DNA of 64,000 nt from Piliocolobus tephrosceles (Eukaryota; Chordata; Mammalia; Primates; Cercopithecidae), in contig NC_045446.1 in NCBI RefSeq assembly GCF_002776525.5, forward strand, positions 63,266,742-63,330,741. Direction: 5' to 3'. Below the pieces are notes generated by a model that worked only from the letters and a program-made list of their open reading frames with translations, did not search any database and was not told the DNA's origin. The position numbers and the translations under genes were made by a program. This document shows positions 19,253-30,809 of this stretch, one piece after another. How positions within the stretch are numbered: the stretch's first letter is position 1; every line of letters starts with the position of its first letter.

Positions 19253-19782
19253 CTTAAAAAGCAATAGTCTTTTATGGTTTTATCACACTCTGTAGTGGGC
19301 ACAAATATTGGCTATCTCACTCATCCTATCAATGTCACCATCCCCCTAGACTTCTGGGAGAAGATCTTGTTTATGGCACCCAGCAGGCGTACTGGATGGA
19401 TGGATTTGAAGGTCTGAAGACCCAGAGGTTTAACAACAGTGGAGCATTAAGAGTGGGCAGCCAGGTCATGGAATACAAGACCCAGTCGGCAACCTAAGGG
19501 AGGATGTGCCTAAGGGCCTGCACGGGCCTGTCCTTTGCTCATATTCAGCCTATATCCTCACCTGCAGTGCTGAGCCTATGACCCGGGGGAGGCTTGTGAG
19601 TGAGTGGTCCATAAGGAGAGGATGGGGTGTGTCTGAAAGACAAGACACCCTGGGCTTGGTCACACTAACTCCAGTACCTTTCCTGTCTGCACGCTGGGCA
19701 CTCAGCTTCCAAGTAGATGTGCACTTAGAAGCTGCACATCTCAAACAAACAAACAAACAGGCACATCAGCATATTAGCACAT
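19253..19782. other. Intergenic sequence
   Basis: Single-copy DNA ending in a short (CAAA)n tract (19742-19759), just before the first copy of a local duplication. Confidence 0.5.
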
Positions 19783-20069
19783 GCTAATAGGCTATTTTGA
19801 CCATGCACCTACTGCTCAAGACCCTTTTATGGCTGCCCACTGCCCTCCAAATTTAGCCCAAGCTTTTTAACCTGACATTCAAGGCCCTTCACTGTGTGAA
19901 GGCCCTTCAGCCAGCCTACACAACCTCTTCTCTCAGTTCTACCATTTTAGGTACCCTTTGTTCCAAAGACACAGCATGTATGTACACACACACAAACAAC
20001 ACACACAACTTTTCCAGCAACTCCTCAGGCTCTTTAGCAACTTCATACATCTGAATATGCTGTTCCCTC
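19783..20069 (+). repeat. Local duplication, copy A (L2-derived)
   Basis: The first 69 bases match copy B (22065 onward) at 64 positions. Both copies share the start GCTAATAGGCTATTTTGACC, a CA-rich microsatellite and the end CATCTGAATATGCTGTTCCC. Copy A keeps about 24 bases (AGCCCAAGCTTTTTAACC) missing from B. The sequence is of L2 3' type. Confidence 0.85.
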
Positions 20070-20851
20070 TGCTTTTAACACCCTTCTCTCTTTTCTCTGC
20101 AGGATCAGCTTAGGGTCTTGGTTAAGAGCTTGAGTCAAGTTCCAATTCAGACTGACCAGCTGGACCTTTGGCCCTGCTGCTCCCTAGCTGTATGGCCTTA
20201 ACTCCGTAATATGGATGCTGTGTACCTCTCCAACATCAGCTCACGGCATCTCCCCTCCACCATGTTCTACTATGTTCTGCCCTGGGCCTGTTTACCCTTG
20301 GCACAGCTCTGACTCCCTCTAGGCCTGCATCACTATGTATATTGGTATAATTCGGTACCCTTGAGGCCTATGTGCCTCTGTCAGACTCTAGTCTGTCACC
20401 ATCAAGACCAGAAAGTGCTTTCTAGATGGTAGCCGAATGACTCTGAAAGTAAAGCTTCACCTTTTCTCTCTGGGGCAACTGGAAAAACCTTCTCCAAACC
20501 AGCACTGATCACAAAGAAGTGACTACATCAAGGCCAGAGGCATCTTCCAGATATTCCATCTGGGTGAGAATCTTTCAGCCACATCTGGAGACCGTTAGTC
20601 TCCATTTGCACCCACACCCACACCCTACACTGTGTCCCAGGAGGCAGACCCCTGTGGGCTGCCTCATCAGGCCTTCTTGCCAACTGGCTTCCACTTGGGT
20701 CTGGACATGATTCCTGACCCCTTTGAGTACTGGGCCATAAGACTTTTCCACTGTTGCCAGCCTCTGGGCGGGTGCCTCGGCATCCTTTTGTTTGTTCTCT
20801 TACCCTGCCCACACCTCAGTACAGTAGTCCCCTCATTAAAGTCTCTTCATC
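20070..20851. other. Intergenic sequence with a MIR remnant
   Basis: A diverged plus-strand MIR is readable at about 20115-20210 (GTTAAGAGCTTGAGTCAAG, then CCTAGCTGTATGGCCTTAAC). The remainder looks single-copy. Confidence 0.5.
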
Positions 20852-20994
20852 TGAACCATTAGGGGTGAACTGCTTCCTGCTGGTCCCCAAATACCTGACC
20901 CTGCACCTGGAGATGATTGATCTGAATGGGCAGATCCAGGTAGAGGGTCAGGTATTTGGGGACCAGCAGGAAGTAATTCACCCCTCACGGTTCA
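20852..20994. repeat. 143-base imperfect palindrome
   Basis: Arm 1 (20852-20911) and the reverse complement of arm 2 (20935-20994) agree at 54 of 60 positions, including a 30-base exact run through GGTCCCCAAATACCTGACCC. The spacer is 23 bases. An Alu fragment begins at its right end. I cannot assign it to a known transposon. Confidence 0.9.
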
Positions 20995-21000
20995 TAACCC

Positions 21001-21180
21001 CTACAAAAAATAAAAAATTAGCCAAGCTTGGCAGCACATGCCTGTGGCCCCAGCTACTCACAAGGCTAAGGTGAGAGGATCATTTTCGCCCAGGAGCTCC
21101 AGGCTGCAGTGAGCTGTGATGGTACCCCTGCACTCCAGCTTGGGCAATGAGGCAAGACTCTGTCTCAAACAAACAAACAA
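21001..21180 (+). repeat. Alu right-monomer fragment (5'-truncated)
   Basis: Begins at CTACAAAAAATAAAAAATTAGCC and contains only the right arm, ending in (CAAA)n. The left arm is absent. Confidence 0.85.
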
Positions 21181-22064
21181 ATGGAAAAAACAGACATAAT
21201 CATGTCAAGACTTGCCCCAGAACAAAGAAACCACCAGCGCAGCCCATGAACAGCCCCTCCCCATGTTCATGCTTTGGGTCAGGCATTCTCAATGCTAGCT
21301 TCTCTGGGCGCGCGAGGGTCTGATTCTGACTTATCAAGAGCTCTTGGGGGCAGAGTCAGATGAGACAGGGGCACATGTAGTGAGGTGACAGTGAAGTAAC
21401 AGTGACTACTTTGGTGAACCAACATTACAGAACAAAACAGGCCTCAAGGCAAAATATGGTGAAACCACTGCTCAGGCAGCATGAGCAGTGCAGGTCAGTG
21501 TAGGGGAAGCCAAGGAACTTGAGCTGCTCGGAGCAGGCTCGCTGGAGGGCCTACAGGACCTGGGCAGTATCCGTGGGATGCTAGAAATGATGGGATGGGA
21601 CATTGGGAGGGGTGGGGAGTAGGGAAGGAATATCTCAGGAGAAAGAGTTAAGGCCTGGCAGAAGAAAGTGGGATCTCTGAGGGCAGAAACAAGAGGCAGG
21701 GGCTTGGTCAGGCATAGCCCCTCACCCTGCCCCATCCTGGAACAGGTCTCCAGCCTGAGGACAGGCCCCTAGCATCCCCCACAAGCCATCCCCCTCCTTC
21801 CTTCAACTGGAAGTCACCCCAACCCTTTCACTTCCCTTGCTTACCGCACCTGCCCAGACCACAGCCACAGCAGGGCTCAGGTTTCAATTCTTGTTTCATC
21901 CACACCTATGTAGTCTCTTGAAAAGTTTCCATTTCTTGACAGGGGCTAGGCCTGACGCTCACCTGACACCCTCAATCCTCTGCCACTGCCTCTTTACAGT
22001 TGTTTCTGCCTGGCATCTGCCCTGTACTTTAGTCCTCTGCCCTCCTAGCAGCCCGAGCAAGCCT
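21181..22064. other. Intergenic sequence without a gene
   Basis: Apparently single-copy. The stretch from about 21960 resembles L2 (CTCTGCCACTGCCTC). An 87-codon minus-strand frame (21472-21735) is proline/serine-rich and unsupported. Confidence 0.45.
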
Positions 22065-22326
22065 GCTAATAGGCTATTTTGACCATGCATCCACAGCTCA
22101 AGACCCTTTGATGGCTGTCCACTGCCCTCCAAACACATTCAAGGCCCTTCACTGTGTGATTCCAGCCAGACTATGCAACCTCATCTCTCAGTCCTCCCAT
22201 TTTAGGTACTCTTTGTTCCTAACATACTGCATATATATACACACACACAAACACACACACACAACTTTTCCAGCAACTCATCAGGCTCTTTTTAGCAACA
22301 TCATACATCTGAATATGCTGTTCCCT
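22065..22326 (+). repeat. Local duplication, copy B (L2-derived)
   Basis: Direct repeat of copy A, 2.3 kb away. It has lost about 24 bases after CCCTCCAAA and carries a longer CA microsatellite (22230-22263). Confidence 0.85.
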
Positions 22327-22510
22327 TACCTTTTCTCTACTTGATAAAACTCGTATTTGCCCTTTAAACCCCAGCTCAAAACCCCTGCTTCTGTGAAGTC
22401 TTCCTCCTTCTCCTAAGTCAGAATTAATCCCCACTCCTCCTCTGGGTCTCTGTAACTTTGTTCAGATCTTGGTGATAGCGGCAAGCATAAGCAGACCAGT
22501 CTTCTAGACT
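22327..22510 (+). repeat. L2 3' region
   Basis: CCCCAGCTCAAAACCCCTGC, GTGAAGTCTTCCTCCTTC and CTGGGTCTCTGTAAC continue the L2 sense strand after copy B. Confidence 0.65.
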
Positions 22511-22544
22511 TCTATTTAGCCATGTCCTCTTCTGAATTCCCCTT

Positions 22545-22640
22545 CCTTTCAAGACTCTGGCCCCAGGTAGACCACTTAATAGATATATGACCTTGGGCAA
22601 GTTGCTTAACCTTCCCTGGATCTCTGGATTAATGCTGAAT
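22545..22640 (+). repeat. MIR SINE fragment
   Basis: ATATGACCTTGGGCAAGTTGC and TTAACCTTCCCTGGATCTC are the conserved MIR core. Confidence 0.75.
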
Positions 22641-22719
22641 TAGTGCTCTATGTCCGCAGCTTTTTGGCACCTATACATGCATTGATAATCACAATTAACC
22701 CATGATTCTGTAACTATGT

Positions 22720-22925
22720 CCTACCAGGCTGTGAGTCCCTTGCCAGCAGGGTAACAATCCAGGTTCCTTGTGACCAGATTGTCTCTGTATCCCCAGTGCC
22801 CACCATTCCAGAAACCCTTATTGCACAGGCAAATTTAGCCCAAACTCCATTTTTGCAAGAAACTGGACCCAAAGAGGCACAGAAATTTGCCTAAGGTCAT
22901 AAACCAGCTTCAGAGCATTTTCCTT
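22720..22925. repeat. L2 terminus followed by a reversed MIR piece
   Basis: 22725-22810 reads as an L2 sense 3' end (GGCTGTGAGTCCCTTGCC, GTATCCCCAGTGCCCACC). 22860-22920 reads as reverse MIR (CAAAGAGGCACAGAAATTTGC). Confidence 0.55.
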
Positions 22926-23465
22926 TGCCCTTCCTCCAAATCTTTGGGCCAGGCTCTCTCCAAGGACTGTCCCTGGCCTAAGCTAGGGCTCTGGACCAGA
23001 GAACAGGCCTGCACCAGGCCCCACTTGTCACTGTCCTGTGGACTCTCCCTGTAAAAGCTACCAGATGCCCAGACAGTTTTACTTCCCTCCTGGTTGCAGA
23101 GATCATGCTGAGAGCAACTGTCAGACCTCAGACACTTCCGTTTCACCCAGAACCAGACTTCCTTTTCATATCTTCCTTAGGCAGCAAGGCGACCACGGGC
23201 CACAGCCTCTGCACCAGACCCTGGAGAGTTTTGTTTTTCCCTGGGGGCTCAGCCCAGACAGCTGCAGTAGTGAACTCCCCCTAGGGACAGGCTCCTTAGG
23301 GGGAGATTTGTGGCAGGAAAGTTTGTGGCAGGAAAGCCTGATTATCCAAAAACCCTAGGAACTGGAGTCTTGACCTTGATGATACCTCATCTGACGTGTA
23401 TGGTTGGGGACAGAAAGGCCTCACATAAGGAAACTCCTGGAGAATCATAAGCCCTCAGAGCCCTT
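22926..23465. other. Intergenic sequence without a gene
   Basis: Single-copy DNA. A small direct repeat, TTTGTGGCAGGAAAG, occurs twice near 23307-23335. Confidence 0.45.
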
Positions 23466-23560
23466 GGTGTAACCTGTTCATTTTACAGATGGGGAGACTG
23501 AGGCCCAGAAAGGAATTTGCCAAGAGCAGATATGCAGTGATGTACCCAATGCTCAACTTA
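23466..23560 (-). repeat. MIR SINE fragment
   Basis: TCATTTTACAGATGGGGAGAC and TGAGGCCCAGAAAGGAATTTG are reverse MIR. Confidence 0.72.
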
Positions 23561-23611
23561 AAGGTTTTGATCCGTGGTACCTTTAGTTGCTTTCACCCAT
23601 GTGATTTATTT

Positions 23612-23759
23612 CTTTCCTTCTCTCCTTTCCTCCCTCCCTCCCTCCTTTCCTCCCTACCTCCCTCCCTCCCTCTCTCTCTCTCTTTCTTTCTTTCTCATTC
23701 GTTCATTGCTTTTGCCCATATAATTGCTTGCTTGCTTGTTTGCTTGCTTGCTTGCTTTC
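23612..23759. repeat. Pyrimidine-rich simple repeats
   Basis: A (CTCC)n/(CTTT)n block at 23612-23696 is followed by (GCTT)n at 23727-23759, which runs into the tail of a reversed Alu. Confidence 0.85.
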
Positions 23760-23923
23760 TTAGACGGAGTCTCGCTCTGTCACCCAGCCTGGAGTGTAGG
23801 GGTGTGACCTCAGCTTACTGCAACTTCCACCTCCTAGGTTCAAGCAATTCCCCTGCCTCAGCCCCCCGAGTAGCTGGGACCACAGCATGAACAACCACAC
23901 CTGAATAATTTTTGTATTTTTAT
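23760..23923 (-). repeat. Alu fragment (right arm and junction)
   Basis: Reverse Alu from AGACGGAGTCTCGCTC to the middle A-rich linker (TTTTTGTATTTTTATTTTATT). The left arm is missing. Confidence 0.83.
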
Positions 23924-23940
23924 TTTATTTATTATTATTA

Positions 23941-24075
23941 TTTTTTACATGGAGTCTCGCCCTGTCACCCAGGCTGGAGTGCAGTGGCATGACCTTGGCT
24001 CACTGTAACCAAGCGATCCACCCCCCTGAGCCTCCCATAGTGCTGGGATTACAGGCCTGAGCTTCCATGCTTGGC
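23941..24075 (-). repeat. Alu with a large internal deletion
   Basis: Reverse Alu beginning CATGGAGTCTCGCCCTG. After CTCACTGTAACC it jumps to AAGCGATCCACC and ends CATGCTTGGCC, so most of the middle is lost. Confidence 0.83.
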
Positions 24076-24396
24076 CTCTTTTCTTTTTCTATTTCCTTTC
24101 TACCAGCCTGGCAGATGTGTCCTCTCTCTGCTGCCTTGGTGAATACCTGCCTGCCTGCAGCAGCAACTTCTCACCCCCAACATTGGCTGCCAATTAACCT
24201 TTAAACCTTTTACAACCAGATCACCATGGGCTTCATGCTCAAAGTGTAAAGTGAGAATGTAAAGTATGAGTAAATGGATTCACATCAAGGTTTTGGGGAT
24301 CATCTTAGATACTTAGAGGCCTTTTATACGTAGAATCTGGTTTCTGCAGCAATTCTTCAACAGAGAGAAAAATCCAGACATAAAAATGGGATTCAG

Positions 24397-24690
24397 ACCA
24401 GGCACAGTGGCTCATGCCTATGATCCCAGCACTTTGGGAGGCTGAGGCAGGTGGATCACCTGAGGTCAGGAGTTCGAGACCAGCCTGGCCAACATGGTGA
24501 AACCCTGTCTCTACTAAAAATACAAAAATTAGCTGGGCATGGTGGCGTGCACCTGTAATCCCGCTACGCGAGAGGCTGAGGCAGAAGAATCGCTTGAACC
24601 TGGGAGGCGGAGGTTGCAGTGAGCCAAGATTGTGCTATTGCACTTCAGCCTGGGTGACAAGAGGGAAATTCCATCTCAAAAAAAAAAAAG
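24397..24690 (+). repeat. AluSx-type element
   Basis: Full dimer with S-type GATCACCTGAGGTCAGGAG. Flanks AATGGGATTCAG and AATGGGGTCCAG look like a mutated target duplication. Confidence 0.92.
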
Positions 24691-24909
24691 AATGGGGTCC
24701 AGGAATATGTTTTCACTGCTCTTTGTCAATCCTCTGCCCAGCTCACATTTCACCCACACATGCTTGGAGGGTGCCTCTGGAAGGACAACAACAACTTGCC
24801 CCTCTATTTTTCTCATGTTGGTAATTCATTATCATCCCTAAGGGTGGAAAGGGCATTAAAGATCAGGCAGTTCAACTCCAAGTTCAATTCAGAAATTATT
24901 TCCTCCATC

Positions 24910-25160
24910 CATCCTTCTGCTCCAGAACCTTGACTAACTCTTGCCAGATCCAGTGCTTGGTGCTGTGAGATCCAACAGGGTCTTGCCTTCAGGGAACTCA
25001 CATCTGAGAAGGGAGACAGGCATGTAAAGAACCCCTACAGTGGAGTGTATAATATGCCAGAGGGGAGAGTGACCAGGTTTCTCAGGGAAGGAGATGCTCT
25101 CCTGGGATCATGAAGGATGAATTCACCAAGCAGGGGAATGGCGGAAGAGCTCCAAGCAGC
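24910..25160 (-). repeat. L2 3' region
   Basis: Reverse L2: GGGTCTTGCCTTCAGGGAAC, CAGGCATGTAAAGAACC, AGGGAAGGAGATGCTCTCC. Confidence 0.6.
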
Positions 25161-25304
25161 TGTCAATATTCCTACCACTAGGACTTGCCCTGTCCATCAG
25201 GCCACTTCTTATTCAGACTTCCTGACTTCGCACAACCCCTTGCCTTTTTTTCAGACTTTATTCACCCACTTTGCCTGTCAAAAAACGTTCCCAGGCACTT
25301 CATC

Positions 25305-25510
25305 TGTAAAGATCCTGTACTGGGTCCTGTAGACTCCTGGCCTTGAGGAGCCCACAGCTTGGTGGGGGATGGATGCATAGAAAGCCAATGACCACATAGT
25401 GTAGACATAGGAAGGTTAGAACTGAGGAGCCAGCAACAAACGCTATCTGAGCCATCCTTGGGAGGACAGGGGAGACTTTCTGCAGGAGGCGATATATAAC
25501 CTGACATCTG
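25305..25510 (-). repeat. L2 3' region, second copy
   Basis: Reverse L2: CCTTGAGGAGCCCACAGC, GGACAGGGGAGACTTTCTGC, AACCTGACATCTGAGC. Confidence 0.62.
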
Positions 25511-25514
25511 AGCT

Positions 25515-25640
25515 ATGGAATATCCTACATCCTCATAGCACTCCTTTAAGGTAGGCCTTATTATTCCATTTTATATATGATAAAACGGGCCCAGAAAAGG
25601 GCAATGCATTACCCAAGGTCACATGATTAGTGAGGGGGGG
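25515..25640 (-). repeat. MIR SINE
   Basis: Reverse MIR: TTAAGGTAGGCCTTATTATTC, then CATTACCCAAGGTCACATG. Confidence 0.75.
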
Positions 25641-26854
25641 TAGGTATGCATTCAGCCCTGGGTACCCATCAGCAGAGGCGGAAGTGGCACCATTGGAAGA
25701 GCTGGGCCTCAGGGGCTAAGACAAGAGGTGGAATGTTCAGAAGCATGGAGGGAGGAGCAGAAGCTGAGAACCTGGAGCTGATGGAACCTACGGGTTGTGC
25801 CATCTCTCCCAGACACATAGTGGAGCAGAGAAGGGACAGGAATATCCAGCAGGGCATCAGCTTGCAGCTTCAGGTCAGCAGAGCTGGCTCAGTCCTTAGA
25901 CACCATTTTATCCAGCCCACGGGAAACAGGTTTGTCCAGGGAAATTGATGAGGATGCATAGTATCACAGTGGCTGACCCTGGGCTAGATAGAATTCAGAG
26001 GCTCTGTCCTCCAGCCCAGTGCTCCACCCATTGCCCCAGCTGCCACTACATTGTTCAATCCAATCTATGTTTAGTGATGGTGTGCTCTGGATTGGACACT
26101 CTTCCAGGCACCATGGAGACCACAGGGATCCTCCCCATCACTGCTGTCGGGAGCTTTCAGCTGCATGCGGGAAGTCAGATTGGGCTCCAAGACCTAGACT
26201 CCAAGTAGCATGTGGGAAGTGAGACAGCAGCAGGCATGAACACAGTGCTGGGGAGTGGGGTGAGGAGGACCTTAATGGCACAAGTGCCATGAGCAATCCT
26301 TAGACTTCAGATCTCCCATCTGTCCCAAGAAGAGACTGGGAGTCAACAATCTCTGAGGTCTGCTAGTTCAGACGGTCAAGCCTCTACCCTCCTTTTCCTT
26401 GCAAGGATTGGGAGGCAGGGCTGGGTCCAGCTTCTGGTAGGCTAGGGAATGGGAGGCAGAGGAAGTGGCTTGAGCTGCTTGAGCCACCCCCGCCTGCCCA
26501 CCCCAGGGCTGTCCCATTACTGGCAGGGAAATCACAGACTCAGCGCTCAGACATCTGGGAGGTGCTGGGCAGCCTGGGTATTTTTAGAAGGCCAGAGGCA
26601 AACATGCCCGGAATCCTGGGTGTTGCTGAGCCAAAGAAGCTGGGAGGCCAGCAGAGGGTGAACCAGAAGAGGTGGCCTCATCTCTGGTCCTAACTTCACC
26701 AAGGTCAGCTGGTCTTGCCTTTCCCCAGAGGCTAGTGCTCCAGCCTATGGTGTGCAAGCTCTGGTTCCCCAGACTTGTCACTCAACTTCTGCTTCCTTCT
26801 GGGCAGTCAGATGCAGAGACGTTACAGGGCCTCAGGGAGAGCACTTGATCTCTT
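25641..26854. other. Intergenic sequence without a gene
   Basis: About 1.2 kb of apparently single-copy DNA. The 100-codon frame at 25646-25948 and others are unsupported: they have no splice context and no recognisable domain. Confidence 0.45.
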
Positions 26855-26965
26855 GATTCATTCAGCCAGTTTTTTGTGTGCTTCCCATGGTCCAGGTGAG
26901 CTGCTGGGCTCTAGGGATACAGAATAGAAAGGAGGCAACCCTGGAGAGGCTCAGATCTGTTGGGT
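26855..26965 (-). repeat. L2 3' end fragment
   Basis: GATTCATTCAGCCAGTTTTTTG, GGGCTCTAGGGATACAGAATAG are a reversed L2 terminus. Confidence 0.6.
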
Positions 26966-27999
26966 GGGGGGAGGGATGGTGGGAAGATGGGAACACAGAC
27001 AGTAATAACACCTTGAGATCACTTTGGAAGAAGAGGAAGTATGGGCCTGAGGGAGCTCAGAGGGTCCCCGTCTCCCAGGGTTGCCACAAGGACCAGCTGA
27101 TTATCTGTGGACAAAAATGTAAGCTGCCAGCTAGGGGTCAGCTCTGGGTATAACTAAGCTGTGATTATCAGTCCTTTCTAGAGCCATGCCTTTTCCTTTA
27201 GCATGATTTCTGAAAGATAACATCTCAGAAGTAGAATACAAAGTAAGAATATATTTTCAGCTGCTGACTTATCAACTACCAGAAAAAGACAGCCCAGTTT
27301 GCACTGACAGCTCTGTCCCTGTCTCCTTCTCCCCATCCTATCCCTTCCAATCCCACCAGGCAAATCCACACTATCATATTACAGATAAAGACTCAAGTTC
27401 CAAAGAGGCAGGTCCAGCCCAGGTCAGCTCTGAGCTGTCTGTGACCTGCAGATTCCCAGATGGTCGAAACCACAGGAAGGACGCTCCCAGGCCTGCCTTT
27501 CAGAGGAGGAGGGCTGGGGCATGGGGTGGGCAGAGGGCAGGAGTCCAGCCCCACACTGGACACCATCACAATTGACACTGCACCTTAAACCTGATCTGTC
27601 CCACTCACTCCCCAGGATTGACTGACCTTTCAGCCGAGAATTTCTCAAACTGGTCTCTTCAGTTTCGTGAGAGTTTCCAGCCTTATTCATGGATGTCTGC
27701 AGATATGCTACCTGAATTTTTTAAGTTTTGTACATTCACTTTAATGATAATCTAAACACTTAATATGAAAATATTCTGGCTTGACTGGAATGCGCAGCAT
27801 CTTATGGAAGAGGCTGCTCTAAGCATCAATGTCCATGTCCGGATTTATTAGCAGACTAGTTCCAAAGAATCTAAGGGAACCACATTTAACGTCAGTGCCG
27901 TGTCTCGAACTGACTTAATCAAGTTTGAGACTCATTGCTCTAGCTAAAATGCTTATTTCCTTCCTGTAAGGTCCTGGGTAGAGAAAGAAGGATCTCAGT
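26966..27999. other. Intergenic sequence without a recognised feature
   Basis: Single-copy DNA with a G-rich stretch at 26961-26975. No gene or clear repeat. Confidence 0.45.
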
Positions 28000-28155
28000 T
28001 GGGATCAGAGACATGGGTTCTAATTTTGTCTCTGCTTCTAACTCACTGAATAGCCCTGAACAATTCCCTATCTGTCTCGTTCTAGATCTTGGTTTATTCA
28101 TTTGTAAAATGGGAAGTATGAGTTAGACTATCCCTATGGTCCCTTCTGGCTCTCA
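28000..28155 (+). repeat. MIR SINE
   Basis: Sense MIR: TTTTGTCTCTGCTTCTAAC, then TTTGTAAAATGGGAAGTATG. Confidence 0.7.
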
Positions 28156-28655
28156 CATGTCAGGATTCCAAATTGTGATTGAGCTGCCCTCTCACAGTCA
28201 CCCCCACCCACCCCACATCCCCGCACCATCCCCACTGAGGCCCAGTGCTGCCGGGGGCTCCTGGGTAGAAAAGTAGAGCCTCTGGGAGGGCGGGTGTCAG
28301 GCAGATGTAAAGGGGGTGGCCTGAGTGGGATTGAAGGTCATCAGGAAGAAAGCCACCAGGCCAAAGAGAGTACTTAGACCCAGCCAGGCTGTCAGCTGAG
28401 ACCTTCCTCCCTAGGCCAGGAAGGCTCCTCCCAGAATAGTGGGGGGTCAGGAACCCAGCCCTCACCTGTGTGGGATTCTCCTCTAAGATTCACTGTCAGC
28501 CATCCACCCTCCTACCCTACAGCACTGCCAGGAACCTAGAGCAACGTTCTCCTATAACCCCCTTCCCCATCCCAGCTCACACTGGGGTCTCAGGGAACAG
28601 AGCCCCCAGACAATGCCAGAACCACCTCACAGACTAGACCTTCCTCAGCTCCCAT
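28156..28655. other. Intergenic sequence without a recognised feature
   Basis: C-rich single-copy DNA (for example CACCCCCACCCACCCC at about 28199). No gene is seen. Confidence 0.45.
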
Positions 28656-28659
28656 CCTT

Positions 28660-28910
28660 TGGGCTTGCCCAACTTCTATAAATTGCCTAGAATTCAGATT
28701 AGGAGTTCCCTCTGTCAGGAAGCTCTCCCAGATCCCCCATCCCAGGCAGGCTCAGGGCCTTTATCCAACCTGCCATCTGTACTATCCTCTGTCCCTGCAC
28801 TGATGCATCTTAACTTCCTGTTGATCTCTCCCTCCTGGCTCCTAGCTGCCTTTGTTAATTCAGACATTGTGGTGATGACATCTTTCTCACTTTGCTGGTA
28901 AAAGATTTGA
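28660..28910 (+). repeat. L2 3' region
   Basis: Sense L2: CAGGAAGCTCTCCCAGATC, GGCAGGCTCAGGGCC, and a degenerate terminus ending near GATTTGAGGCTCTG. Confidence 0.55.
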
Positions 28911-29704
28911 GGCTCTGTCCCTTGGCCAAGGAATTCTAGACCTGGAAAAGCACCTGGAGTAGTGGGAAGTTTTCTCCTGACCTCAGGGCTCAGACATGCC
29001 TGCCCTCCAAGTCAACACTTAGCAGCACCAAGGGCAGGCTTTTCCTGCAAAGGACAGTTTGCTGAACAGATAAACGAATCTGGGCACCCTACATCCAGGC
29101 CTATCAGTTTGTCCTATCTTGTCGTTCTCTACCCTAAGGAGTCTTCTGGGGACACAGGCCAGAGGAGTGATGTCACATGGGAGGACAGGGCAGGATGGGA
29201 GAGAGGAATGGGACTAAGGAAGTGCTTGGGGAGTAGGTGGGGTGTCCCCATCACATCTAGGTGGAGGTGGCTATGTCTTCATCTGGGTGTGAGACCATCC
29301 TAGCTTTCAGTGGCCTGGTGCCCACCCTAGCCCTGTTGAGGAGCCTTCAGAGGCCAGAGGTCATATGTCATCACCTCCCAGAGAAACCCTGCCCAGCCCC
29401 AAAGTTGTCTGTTCCCAGCATACCAGCCCAGGGGAGAGAAAGCATGGGGCAGTGAGTCACGAAAGTGTATGGCTTTGGGCAGATCATACTCCCATCTGTA
29501 CAATGAAGAGGTGGACTCTGTAAACCCTAAGGGCTCATCTGGTCAGGACAGTCTGTAGGCAGATGAAGCAGAAGAGACTGCTCCTGTGTGCAGGTGCTGG
29601 CTGGATGCTCCCGTGTCTCTCATCCCATCTAACTGCTTGGCCAAGGAGGGAAAAAGCTCCATGGAAAGCTTTCCCTCTGCTTGAGGCAGAGAAAGGTGGC
29701 GTGG
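28911..29704. other. Intergenic sequence, faint MIR
   Basis: A weak MIR-like piece at 29450-29535 (GGCTTTGGGCAGATCATAC). Otherwise single-copy. Confidence 0.45.
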
Positions 29705-29827
29705 ATATTTTGTATATGTGATAAAAATATATGTGGCATATAAAAATTACCATTTTAGCTATTTTAGATGTACAATGATATACAATGCAGTGTCATTAAG
29801 TACATACACAATGTTGTGCTCAACTAT
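29705..29827 (-). repeat. Old L1-like fragment, first part
   Basis: CATATAAAAATTACCATTTTAG, GTGTCATTAAGTACATACAC: a common old L1-associated sequence. It continues after an Alu insertion, at 30157. Confidence 0.7.
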
Positions 29828-29840
29828 CCATTTCCAAAGC

Positions 29841-30143
29841 TTTTTTTTTTTTTTTTTTTTTTGAGACGGAGTCTTGCTCTGTTGCCCAGGCTGGAATGCA
29901 ATGGCATGATCTCGGCTCACTGCAACCTCCGCCTCCCAGGTTCAAGCAATTCTTCTGCCTCAGCCTCCTGAGTAGCTGGAATTACAGGCACCTGCCATCA
30001 TGCCCCTCTAATTATTTTGTATTTTTGTAGAGATGGGTTTCACCATGTTGGCCAGGCTGATCTTGAACTCCTGACTTCAGGTGATGTGCTCTCCTGAGCC
30101 TCCCAAAGTGCTGGGATTACAGGTGTGAGCCACTGTGCCCAGC
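29841..30143 (-). repeat. AluS-type element inserted in old LINE
   Basis: Reverse full-length Alu. The target duplication CCATTTCCAAAGC is perfect (29828-29840 and 30144-30156). Confidence 0.95.
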
Positions 30144-30156
30144 CCATTTCCAAAGC

Positions 30157-30800
30157 TTTTCATCATCCCAAACAGAAACTCTATAATTATTACACATTAA
30201 CTCCCCATTCCCCTTCCTCCTACCCCTGGTATCCTCTTATTCTACTTTCTGTCTATGAATTTGCCTTTTCTAGGTACTTCATATAAGTGGGATCATACAA
30301 TACTTGTTTTTGTGTGTATCTGGCTTCTTTCACTTAGCACAATGTTTTCAAGACTCATCCATGTTGTACATGTGTCAGTACTGCATTCCTTTTTAAAGGC
30401 TGAATAATATTTCACCTTATGGATATACATTTTGTTTAGCCATTCATCTATTGATGGAAAATTGGGTTATTTCCACTTTTTGGCTATTGAGAATAATCCT
30501 GCTGTGAACATGGGTATACAAGTATCTGCTTAAGTGTCCTTTCAATTTTGGGGGGTATAGACCTAGAAGGGAAATTGCTGGATCAACATGGTAACTCAGT
30601 GTTTCACTTCTTAAGAAACCACCAAACTGTTTTCCACAGTGGTTACACCATTTTACATTTCTACCAGCAGTGCACTAGGGTTCCAATTTTCCTATATCCT
30701 TGCCAACATTTGTAATTTTCCTTTGAACAAAAAATTATATCCATCATAATGGGTGTGAAGTGGTATCTCATTGTGGTTGGCCTGGCTGTTTTTTTCAAAA
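30157..30800 (-). repeat. Old L1-like fragment, second part
   Basis: TTTTTAAAGGCTGAATAATAT, GATGGAAAATTGGGTTATTTCC, CAGCAGTGCACTAGGGTTCC are typical of antisense L1M 3' sequence. Frames are fully decayed. Confidence 0.8.
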
Positions 30801-30809
30801 AGCATATTT

